A stretch of DNA of 64,000 bases from Burkholderia sp. GAS332 (GTDB taxonomy: Bacteria > Pseudomonadota > Gammaproteobacteria > Burkholderiales > Burkholderiaceae): assembly GCA_900142905.1 (NCBI GenBank), contig FSRV01000001.1:3472001-3536000 (forward strand), given 5' to 3'. The notes under the pieces were generated by a model that was not told the origin of the DNA, did no database searches, and saw only the letters and a program-made list of their open reading frames with translations. Shown here piece by piece: positions 57,319-64,000 of this stretch. Position numbers and translations under genes: made by a program. The stretch's first letter is position 1, and each line of letters begins with the position of its first letter.

Positions 57319-57336
57319 GCTTCTCTTATGAGAAGC
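57319..57336. promoter_or_regulatory. Palindrome in the argP/exporter promoter
   Basis: GCTTCTCTTATGAGAAGC has 7-bp arms around TTAT and is centred between the divergent genes. It is a likely ArgP-type binding site. Confidence 0.6.
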
Positions 57337-57384
57337 AAAACCGCAGACTAGCCTCGTTCGCTTCCCCCGTCTACTGGATCGATT

Positions 57385-58014
57385 ATGAACTGGCTGTCTT
57401 TTTCCCACGGTGCCGCCCTGTGTGCCTCGCTGATTGTGACGATCGGCGCGCAGAATGCTTTTGTGCTGCGTCAGGGCATCATGCGCTCGCACGTCGGCAA
57501 GATCGTCGCGCTGTGCGCGCTATCGGACTTCATCCTGATCGGCGCGGGTGTCGGTGGCGCGTCGGTGCTGGTGGAACGCTATCCGGTCTTCGTCCACGCG
57601 ATGCTGTATGTGGGGCTCGCCTATCTGGCCTGGTTCGGCATCAACGCGCTGCGCCGTGCGGTGCGGCCCGGTCATGCGGTGCTGGATGCCAACGCGAACG
57701 GCGCGGCGCCGGGCACGACACCTGCGCAGCGCGCCATGCCGATCGTTCTGATGACCTTGGCCTTCACGTGGCTCAATCCGCACGTGTATCTCGACACCTT
57801 CCTGCTGATCGGCACGGCGGGCGCGCGCGAACCGGACGGCGCACGGGTGGCGTTCGCACTCGGCGCGATGGCGGTGAGCGGGGTCTGGTTTATCGGTCTG
57901 GGGTACGGCGCCCGTGCGCTGGCGCCGCTGTTTCGCCGGGCAACCGCGTGGCGCGTGCTGGATGGCGCGATCGGCAGCATGGTGTTGCTGCTGGCGGTGA
58001 CGCAGTTGCGTTGA
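57385..58014 (+). CDS. LysE/ArgO-family amino acid exporter
   Basis: This 209-residue membrane protein has about six transmembrane segments. The family N-terminus SLIVTIGAQNAFVLRQGIMR and the segment TLAFTWLNPHVYLDTFLLIG are diagnostic. Members export lysine or arginine. It is controlled, by position, by the divergent ArgP-like regulator. The gene converges with the following cluster after a short spacer. Confidence 0.92.
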   Translation: MNWLSFSHGAALCASLIVTIGAQNAFVLRQGIMRSHVGKIVALCALSDFILIGAGVGGASVLVERYPVFVHAMLYVGLAYLAWFGINALRRAVRPGHAVLDANANGAAPGTTPAQRAMPIVLMTLAFTWLNPHVYLDTFLLIGTAGAREPDGARVAFALGAMAVSGVWFIGLGYGARALAPLFRRATAWRVLDGAIGSMVLLLAVTQLR

Positions 58015-58056
58015 GCGAGCGCTAGCGGTCGAGCACACCAGCGGCCGGCAATCCGC

Positions 58057-58953
58057 TCAACGCGCTGAACTGGCGAGGCGCAACAGCGCCTGCACAAGCT
58101 CCGGCGACACGAAATGAGGACCGTCAAAAAGGTAGGTGCGGTAGCCTCGATAGGCCGCGAGCTGTGGCGCGAGCTCCTCAGCCGTGGCAGCCCGCACCGC
58201 GCCGCCCTGGGTGACTCGGGACGCTTCCGCGATGATGCGTACCCGGCCCTTGCCGAGCCGCGCCGCCAGCGCGTCGGCGTACTGCCGCGCCGCGCCCGGA
58301 CTGCGGATATAGGCGCCGCAACCGTCCTGCAGAAACACCCCCACGTCGTGCGGCAGCCAGCCGTCGAGCCATGCGGCGAACGCCTCGCCGCCCATGTTCG
58401 AATTGTCGTACACGCTGATCCATAGCGGTCGCGGCAGCCGGTCGAGAAGCAGGCCGAGCGACGCCGCGCCGGTCCATGTCGGATCCACTTCGACGGGAAA
58501 GTACCAGCCGTCGACATGAACCGGCGGTGGCGCCGCCGCCAACCGCAGAGATTGCTCGATCAGCTCGGCGACATGATCGCGAGCGTTCCTTTCGTCGAAC
58601 CGTGCGGCCAGTCCCACAACCACATTCTGCGCCCACGGCTCGCGCGCGATGCGTGCCCAGTCGGGCAACGAAGGCGCGACCGGCAAGGTCGTGCCGGGCA
58701 CGAAAGCCATGTCGTCGACGGCCGTCCACTGCAACAACACGTCGGTCACACCCAGCTTCTGCCAGTCCCCTTTTGGCTCCAGATGGGCGTAATCGATCTG
58801 CCAGACGATGCCGCGCGCCAGAGGTTGTTCGCGCGGCTCACCCAAAGCGCCTTGCGGCGCGCATAGCACGGCCGCGATCATCGCGAAGGTCACCGCCAGC
58901 CGCGCGTATGACGCTGCGCGACGATACGCCGTTGGGCCGCGCGGTACGTCCAC
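58057..58953 (-). CDS. Secreted TIM-barrel-like protein (DUF4434-like) in an acylation cluster
   Basis: This protein of about 298 residues starts with GTG at 58953, 29 bases after the MBOAT stop. It has a signal peptide (LAVTFAMIAAVLCAPQGALG). The mature part reads ARGIVWQIDYAHLEPKGDW, VDGWYFPVEVDPTWTGAASL and PLWISVYDNSNMGGEAFAAW, then VFLQDGCGAYI, a pattern like DUF4434 glycosidase-fold proteins. It could act on the glycan modified by the cluster. The assignment is tentative; the frame could also start inside the MBOAT gene. Confidence 0.65.
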   Translation of the reverse strand: MDVPRGPTAYRRAASYARLAVTFAMIAAVLCAPQGALGEPREQPLARGIVWQIDYAHLEPKGDWQKLGVTDVLLQWTAVDDMAFVPGTTLPVAPSLPDWARIAREPWAQNVVVGLAARFDERNARDHVAELIEQSLRLAAAPPPVHVDGWYFPVEVDPTWTGAASLGLLLDRLPRPLWISVYDNSNMGGEAFAAWLDGWLPHDVGVFLQDGCGAYIRSPGAARQYADALAARLGKGRVRIIAEASRVTQGGAVRAATAEELAPQLAAYRGYRTYLFDGPHFVSPELVQALLRLASSAR

Positions 58954-58982
58954 TTCGCATATCTTGCCGGCTGGAATCGCGC

Positions 58983-60584
58983 TCAAAACTGGAAGTACAG
59001 GAAGCGCGCTTCCTTGTGCAGGTTGATCAAAGCCCAGGACAGCAACACCAGCGTCGCGAAACCCCATGCGGCCGACGGGCGCCAATGCAGCAAACGCGAG
59101 GCGGATTCGAGCGGCCGCTCGAGCGACGGCGAGAAACGGCCGAGGATTTCATTCGAGTTAGGCGCGCACCAGACGATCAGTAACAGTAACGCGATGCCAA
59201 GCGGCTGACTCCAGCGTTCGATACCCATGCGCAGAACATCCGCGAAACCATAGGTCTGCAACAGGCCATCGTAACTCGCTGCAAAGGGAAATACTTCGAG
59301 GTGCTCGAAGCCATGCAAACCGAACGTCGCCGAGATCACCCGCAACGCGTCGGGCACGCTGGCCGCCCGAAAAAAGACCTGCGCCAGCAGCACCGCGCCG
59401 AAAGTCAGCAATAGACTTCCTGCTTTCGACGCCCAGGCAAACCGCCCCGGCGCCTCGTTCTTGCGCGGCGGATGGAAGACCCGCCACGCATGGTTGATGC
59501 TCAGATAGAGCGCATGCAACAATCCGAAAATCAGGAACTGCCAGCCCGCGCCGTGCCAGATGCCGGCGAGTCCCATGGTGAAGGTAGTCGGCCACGCGAT
59601 CATCGCCATGAAGCCGCCGGGCGTAGCGGCCGCCTTGCGGCCGATCGGCAAACCGCGCACCGCGCGGCGGCGCGACACCGACATCGCCACGGGGTTGTAC
59701 AGATATAGCGTCAAATAACGCGTGAGCGTCATATGCCAGCGTTGCCAGAAGTCGATGATGTTGAGCGCCTTGTACGGCGAGTTGAAATTCATCGGAAAAC
59801 GCACGCCGAACATCTTCGCCAGACCCATCGCCATATCCGAATAGCCGGAGAAGTCGAAGTAAAGCTGCAGCGCATAGGCGAGCACGGTGACCCATGCGCC
59901 GGCAAACTGCAACTGTCCTGGCGCGGCGAAGCCGTGCTCCGCCAGGGGCGCGATGTTATCCGCGAGCAGTACTTTCTTGGCGAGGCCGATCACGAACAGG
60001 GTACCGCCGACCGACATATTTTCCGCGTTGAAGCGATACGTTTTAGGTTCGGCGAACTGCGGCATCATCTCGCGATGGTGCAGAATCGGACCGGCCACGA
60101 GATGCGGAAAGAACGTCACGAACTGAATATAGCTGATCAGCCCGCGTTCGCGTACCGTGCCGCCCTTGCAGTCGAGCAGGAAGCCGATCTGCGTGAACGT
60201 GAAAAACGACACACCAAGCGGCAGAATCACGTCGTCAACGCCGTGTGCGGTCAAGCCAATTTGCGCGAGAAACTGCATCGACGCAGCCAGATATTTGAAA
60301 CGGAACAGTACCGAGAGATTGGCCGTAATACCGCCGATCAATACCCAGCGTTGCGTGCGCGGCCGTGACTTCGCCGACAAGAGTGCGAGACCGACCGTGT
60401 AGTTAAACGCAATCGAGCCGGCCAGCAGCACGACGAACTGCGGGTTCCACCAACCGTAAAACACCAGCGACACGACGCATAACCACGCCGCCGCGATCCG
60501 CGTCGACAAGGCGCCGCACAGGTAGTATCCGGCGAGCGCGAGCGGCAGGAAAAGAAACAGGAACAGATACGAGTTGAATAACAT
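58983..60584 (-). CDS. MBOAT-family O-acyltransferase (AlgI/DltB-like)
   Basis: This 533-residue polytopic membrane protein has the AlgI-type N-terminus YLFLFLFLPLALAGYYLCGA, the segment YFDFSGYSDMAMGLAKMFGV, FNSPYKALNIIDFWQRWHMT, and the catalytic His in LAGIWHGAGWQFLIFGLLHA at about residue 343. MBOAT proteins pass acyl groups across the inner membrane to extracytoplasmic acceptors. It lies 60 bases downstream of an acyl carrier protein gene, which suggests the donor is an acyl-ACP. Confidence 0.93.
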   Translation of the reverse strand: MLFNSYLFLFLFLPLALAGYYLCGALSTRIAAAWLCVVSLVFYGWWNPQFVVLLAGSIAFNYTVGLALLSAKSRPRTQRWVLIGGITANLSVLFRFKYLAASMQFLAQIGLTAHGVDDVILPLGVSFFTFTQIGFLLDCKGGTVRERGLISYIQFVTFFPHLVAGPILHHREMMPQFAEPKTYRFNAENMSVGGTLFVIGLAKKVLLADNIAPLAEHGFAAPGQLQFAGAWVTVLAYALQLYFDFSGYSDMAMGLAKMFGVRFPMNFNSPYKALNIIDFWQRWHMTLTRYLTLYLYNPVAMSVSRRRAVRGLPIGRKAAATPGGFMAMIAWPTTFTMGLAGIWHGAGWQFLIFGLLHALYLSINHAWRVFHPPRKNEAPGRFAWASKAGSLLLTFGAVLLAQVFFRAASVPDALRVISATFGLHGFEHLEVFPFAASYDGLLQTYGFADVLRMGIERWSQPLGIALLLLIVWCAPNSNEILGRFSPSLERPLESASRLLHWRPSAAWGFATLVLLSWALINLHKEARFLYFQF

Positions 60585-60644
60585 TCCGACGCTCGTGGGC
60601 GAGACCTGCGGCTGGTTTGGAAATAGAAAAATACTGCGCGCGGT

Positions 60645-60902
60645 TTAGCGTTTTTCCGCAAGCAGGCGACTGATAAGGCGCACGAGTTCACCCACATTCT
60701 GCAAATTTTCAAGTTCGGCCGTATCGAAACGCAAACCGAAGCGCATCTCGGCGGCGACGAAAATATTGATGTTGTTGAACGAGTCCCATCCGTCGACATC
60801 GTGCGCGGTGGTAGCAGGCGTGACCACGAGGTTGGGGTCGTCGAATACGTCCTGGAAGATGTCGTTCAGTGCTGCGAGGATGTCGTTGTCTGTCATGGTC
60901 AT
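60645..60902 (-). CDS. Stand-alone acyl carrier protein
   Basis: This 85-residue acidic carrier protein has the phosphopantetheine-attachment Ser at about residue 41 in DVDGWDSFNNINIFVAAEMR. The start ATG overlaps the stop of the FkbH-like gene (ATGA), so the two are made together. A dedicated carrier beside an FkbH enzyme points to loading of a three-carbon glycerate-type unit. It is not the fatty-acid AcpP, whose genomic context differs. Confidence 0.92.
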   Translation of the reverse strand: MTMTDNDILAALNDIFQDVFDDPNLVVTPATTAHDVDGWDSFNNINIFVAAEMRFGLRFDTAELENLQNVGELVRLISRLLAEKR

Positions 60903-62791
60903 ACCCGGTTGATATTCATTGAAATTGGAAACGGCGTGAAGCCGTCGACGGCGCGCAACCACCCGGTTGCCGGTGCGGGCGGCGCATGGGCGCCGTCGCG
61001 CGGGGCGAAACCGAGCTTCTCGTAATGCCCGCAAACCATCTGGTTCTTCTCGCTCGGACGATATTCACCGCTCACATGGCGGGCGCCCAGCCGGGCCGCC
61101 TCCGCCATCACGACATTGAGCGACGCTTCTTCGACTAGCCGGCCCAGCACGCGGCAACTCATCAGCCACGTGTCCAGATGCAGCGTGTCAGGCGCGTCCG
61201 ACTCGAAGCGGCCGGTGACGATCGCAATGATGCCGTTGTCGCCGAAACGGTCCTTGAGCCGGAATTGCAATAGCAGCGCACGCGGGTCGGCCATGCGGCT
61301 TCGCACTTCGTCTTCGCTCTGGCGTTGCGTGGTCAGATTGAACTGGTTGGTCTTGTTGATCAGTTGCACGATGCGCTGAAGATTCAGCGTATCGAAGGGC
61401 GTCCATTCGAGCACCATGTCGAGACTGCGCAGGTAGCTGCCCAGATCGACGTGCGCCGTGCGTGCCGCTTCGCGTTGCAGGTTCGCCTGATATTGCCAGC
61501 CCCGCTCGCGGTCTTCATCCGTGACGCCGGTCGATTCGAAATAGCCACCACGTGCCACACAATCCGCGTACAGCGCCGGATCCTTCGGCAACTCCGGCAC
61601 CGCCACCATCGGCAATTCGCGCCGCACCAGATCGCGCTCGAACGGATTGTCATCAACGAAAACCAGCGCGTCGATACCGATGTTCAGTTGCTGGGCGATA
61701 CGGCGCAAGTTGGTAGCCTTGTCGTCCCAGTTGGCGACGAAGCAGGCGATATCCTCGCGTTTGAGCACCATCTCCGGATGCGACGTGAACGGCGCGAGCG
61801 CATTCGCTTCATCGTTCTTCGAACACACTGCGAGGATCACGCCGCGTTGCAAAAGCGCCTTGCAATACTGCTGGAACGCCGCGAACGCTTCGCCGCTGGC
61901 ATTGCCCTGCCCCAGCACGATGCCGTCGAGTCCGTCGTCACCGATCACGCCGCCCCACAATGTGTTATCCAGATCAAGGACGAGACATTTGGCGGAACGT
62001 CCGCGGCGCGCGGCTAACAGGCGGGCGACCAGTTCGCCGTAAAGCGGCGAGGCCAGCGGCGAAACATACTGCTTCGCCCGATGCCACAGCTTGGGATCGT
62101 GCCACGCGGCGAGTCCGAGTTGCGCGCATTGCTGATCGAGCGCGAGCAGATCGACGCCTTCGTCGTCCGCGGCGTCACGCAGTGCGGCGTTCAGGCATTC
62201 GATGAGCCGCAGCGGCGCGGCGGGCAAGCGCTGTTCGTTGCTGCCGAGAAGCGCCTCGCCGATCGGCAGCAGCGTCTGCTGGATCAGCGGACCATTGAAA
62301 TGCAGGCGCGCCTGACGCCACAGGCTACGCAACTGTTCCACTGCGCGCTCCACCAGTTGGTCCGCGTCCGTGCGGCTCAGGTCGAGCTTCGGTGTGCCGA
62401 GCAGATGTTTCGCATCGAATGCGAACAGCAGCGCGTTCGGCGCAAACGCGTGCAACGCCGACATGGTGTCGAGCACCTCGTTCATGTACTGGTTGTAGCC
62501 CGTCGCATAGGTCGTCACGGCCAGACCGCGGCGCAGCCCACCCACGCGAATACCGGCGAACAGATGATCAACGGTGAACGAACCGAGCACCGCGAGACGC
62601 AATGCGTCGGCGCTCGCGGGTTTGGCATGGCAGGCACCGAGCAGCTTGTCGAGCCGGTTTGTCTGCATAAAATCGAGCCGCGTGCGCGACAGCGCGACCA
62701 GTTCCTGCCAGCCGGGTTCGCCGCGCGCGGCCAGCGCGCGAGCGCTATCGTTCCACTGCGCGTCGTACGGCAGCCAGTCGAGATTATCCAT
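60899..62791 (-). CDS. FkbH-like HAD-superfamily protein (HAD-IIIC plus GNAT-like domain)
   Basis: This 630-residue protein has an N-terminal region of about 240 residues with an SGNH-like segment (LRLAVLGSFTVDHLFAGIRV). The HAD-IIIC domain has the nucleophile motif CLVLDLDNTLWGGVIGDDG near residue 272, AVCSKNDEANA and FVDDNPFERDLVRRELP. The C-terminal acyltransferase-like domain has TNQFNLTTQRQSEDEVRSRM and YRPSEKNQMVCGHYEKLGFA. FkbH enzymes build glyceryl-S-ACP from 1,3-bisphosphoglycerate. It overlaps the ACP gene by four bases and the SGNH gene by eight. Confidence 0.93.
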   Translation of the reverse strand: MDNLDWLPYDAQWNDSARALAARGEPGWQELVALSRTRLDFMQTNRLDKLLGACHAKPASADALRLAVLGSFTVDHLFAGIRVGGLRRGLAVTTYATGYNQYMNEVLDTMSALHAFAPNALLFAFDAKHLLGTPKLDLSRTDADQLVERAVEQLRSLWRQARLHFNGPLIQQTLLPIGEALLGSNEQRLPAAPLRLIECLNAALRDAADDEGVDLLALDQQCAQLGLAAWHDPKLWHRAKQYVSPLASPLYGELVARLLAARRGRSAKCLVLDLDNTLWGGVIGDDGLDGIVLGQGNASGEAFAAFQQYCKALLQRGVILAVCSKNDEANALAPFTSHPEMVLKREDIACFVANWDDKATNLRRIAQQLNIGIDALVFVDDNPFERDLVRRELPMVAVPELPKDPALYADCVARGGYFESTGVTDEDRERGWQYQANLQREAARTAHVDLGSYLRSLDMVLEWTPFDTLNLQRIVQLINKTNQFNLTTQRQSEDEVRSRMADPRALLLQFRLKDRFGDNGIIAIVTGRFESDAPDTLHLDTWLMSCRVLGRLVEEASLNVVMAEAARLGARHVSGEYRPSEKNQMVCGHYEKLGFAPRDGAHAPPAPATGWLRAVDGFTPFPISMNINRV

Positions 62792-64000
62792 GGTGGTTCC
62801 TGAAGGGGGTGGCGGGCAGCAGGACCGACTCCTCTGCCGCGACTGGCGGGACCGACCGATGCAGTGCGTCGAATTTCGTCAACGCTTGCCGCTCCGCATC
62901 GGAAAGCGGGCTCGACAACGCCTGTTCGGACAGCTCCCAGATCACCAGGTGCAGACTGGCCGGCCATGGCTCGCGATCGTCGAGAGCGCTTTGCAAAGCA
63001 TTGGAGAACTGACCGCCGTCGACGCTGCGATTCCAGATCTCGCGCCCGAGCTTCTCACCCACGCGCTCGGTGAAATTGCTGCGGCGGGAAAATGAACTGC
63101 CGACCATCATGACCTCGGCGGGTGGCGTGTCGTCGAGCAGACCGCCGCTGTGCACCGGGCGCAAGGTGACGGGCACGTAGAGGTCGGGCGCCGGACGCCA
63201 CGCGTCCGGTGCATGCTCGAGTCCGGCGAGCACGATCAGATCGCCGAGACGCGGTTGCGGCGAGCCGGCGACCGTCGTGCTGAACGTCTGCTTGCCGTGT
63301 TCGCCGAGCAGCGCCAGCGCTGCTGCGGCGACCGGCGCGGCGGCGGCCTCGGCGCCACGCTCGTTCCAGTGCACGTCGGTGCGATAGAACGCCGCTGGGC
63401 GAACCGCGCTCAGCGGCACGCGCAAATCGACGTGGGCGAGATTCGCTGCAGCCAACGCGCCTTGCCACCGATCGAGGCGGGCCTGCAGCGTCTTGTCCTG
63501 GGTCACGCCGCATAGCGCGGCGGACTCGATACGCGCTTTATCCGGAACGGTCACGACCAGAAGTTGCGCCCCGCGGCTATGCACGGCCTGCGCATAGTAC
63601 CCGAGCAAGTGCAGGCGGGCCGCGTAGGCGTCCTCCGCTTGCGCAGACGCTTGCAGGCCATCGCGATAGAACAGCCAGCCGGGACAGCCTTGCGTCACCT
63701 GCGGTCCCAGATCGCCCAGCAGCCGGTAACGCCATGAGGCATCGAAGGTGCGCAGCGTCGAGTCGTACGGAAGCTTCAGCGCGCGACTGAGCGTGGCTTC
63801 CGCCGTGCCGTCGAGCCACGCGTGCGCCGGCGGCGCGCGCCAGTCGCGCAGCATCCCCGCCAGGCTGAGCGCGCCGAACGTCAGCCCGGCCGCCAGCAGC
63901 ATGGCGAAGCACGCCGCCAGAGCGCGGTGCCCCGGCGGTTGCGCATCCGGCGATCCGGCCGCCTGGTGCGGCGCGCTGCGCGCAGTGGCAGCCGCTGCCG
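62784..64000 (-). CDS. AlgJ/AlgX-like SGNH acyltransferase (5' end outside window)
   Basis: The frame is open to the right edge, so the start lies outside. At least 405 residues are seen, including a transmembrane segment (LLAAGLTFGALSLAGML). The AlgX/AlgJ-type SGNH domain is indicated by AFYRTDVHWNERGAEAAAAP (Asp-x-His pair) and the nucleophile Ser in VMMVGSSFSRRSNFTERVGE. The family completes acetyl or acyl transfer to exopolysaccharides in the periplasm. The eight-base overlap with the FkbH gene makes this the upstream part of one operon. Confidence 0.88.
   Translation of the reverse strand, partial: AAAATARSAPHQAAGSPDAQPPGHRALAACFAMLLAAGLTFGALSLAGMLRDWRAPPAHAWLDGTAEATLSRALKLPYDSTLRTFDASWRYRLLGDLGPQVTQGCPGWLFYRDGLQASAQAEDAYAARLHLLGYYAQAVHSRGAQLLVVTVPDKARIESAALCGVTQDKTLQARLDRWQGALAAANLAHVDLRVPLSAVRPAAFYRTDVHWNERGAEAAAAPVAAAALALLGEHGKQTFSTTVAGSPQPRLGDLIVLAGLEHAPDAWRPAPDLYVPVTLRPVHSGGLLDDTPPAEVMMVGSSFSRRSNFTERVGEKLGREIWNRSVDGGQFSNALQSALDDREPWPASLHLVIWELSEQALSSPLSDAERQALTKFDALHRSVPPVAAEESVLLPATPFRNHHG

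Overview
The window looks like a chromosomal stretch of a Paraburkholderia/Burkholderia-type betaproteobacterium. The grounds are the high GC content, the protein styles, and familiar gene neighbourhoods: a seven-gene hut operon with HutF and HutG, an argP/LysE-type pair, an IrlR/CusR-like two-component pair, and an ArsR-SRPBCC-DUF899 cluster. This placement is inferred from sequence character and not from a database search. No rRNA, tRNA or CRISPR array was recognised.

Layout. 1-4351: a minus-strand organosulfur operon (SsuD-like monooxygenase, class II aldolase, sulfonate-type binding protein, cysteine-dioxygenase-like cupin, rhodanese running off the left edge). 4506-5330: a composite inverted-repeat element. 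5437-7663: a luciferase-like oxygenase and an exported alpha/beta hydrolase. 8082-12702: glgC-glgA behind a strong sigma-54-type promoter, then pdxY and an uncharacterised acidic protein. 13035-18962: a branched-chain-amino-acid-type binding protein, an AraC regulator coupled to a transglutaminase-like DUF3857 lipoprotein, and small unknowns. 19264-27550: hutH-C-U-D-I-F-G with three HutC-like operators. 27995-34669: a LysR/SDR pair, a nitrilase-permease-LuxR group, and DUF899. 34733-37442: the ArsR/SRPBCC remnant and a purine permease. 37443-39661: a PRC-barrel lipoprotein plus an MFS exporter. 39664-41698: a second copy of the composite repeat, carrying a complete IS30-family insertion. 41696-49474: an MHS transporter, an M20 amidohydrolase, their LysR regulator, a TPR/ATP-grasp protein, a lipoprotein, an aldehyde dehydrogenase and a cupin. 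49611-49987: a chimera of two broken genes. 50262-58014: a LysR/NDH-2 pair, a metal-type two-component system, and an ArgP/LysE exporter pair. 58057-64000: a surface-acylation cluster.

The most interesting locus is at the right end. An AlgJ/AlgX-like SGNH protein, an FkbH-type HAD enzyme, a stand-alone acyl carrier protein and an MBOAT acyltransferase lie in one tightly packed operon with a secreted TIM-barrel-like protein. The logic parallels the dlt system (activating enzyme, carrier protein, MBOAT, SGNH), but an FkbH enzyme replaces the adenylating enzyme. This predicts transfer of a glycerate-type acyl group to an extracytoplasmic glycan.

Other notable signals are the modular inverted-repeat elements A and B with five copies of a 20-bp core, the IS30 insertion that dissects element B with a 2-bp target duplication, the in-frame internal deletion in an SRPBCC gene, an operator overlapping the ArsR start codon, and palindromes placed in several divergent regulator/target promoters.
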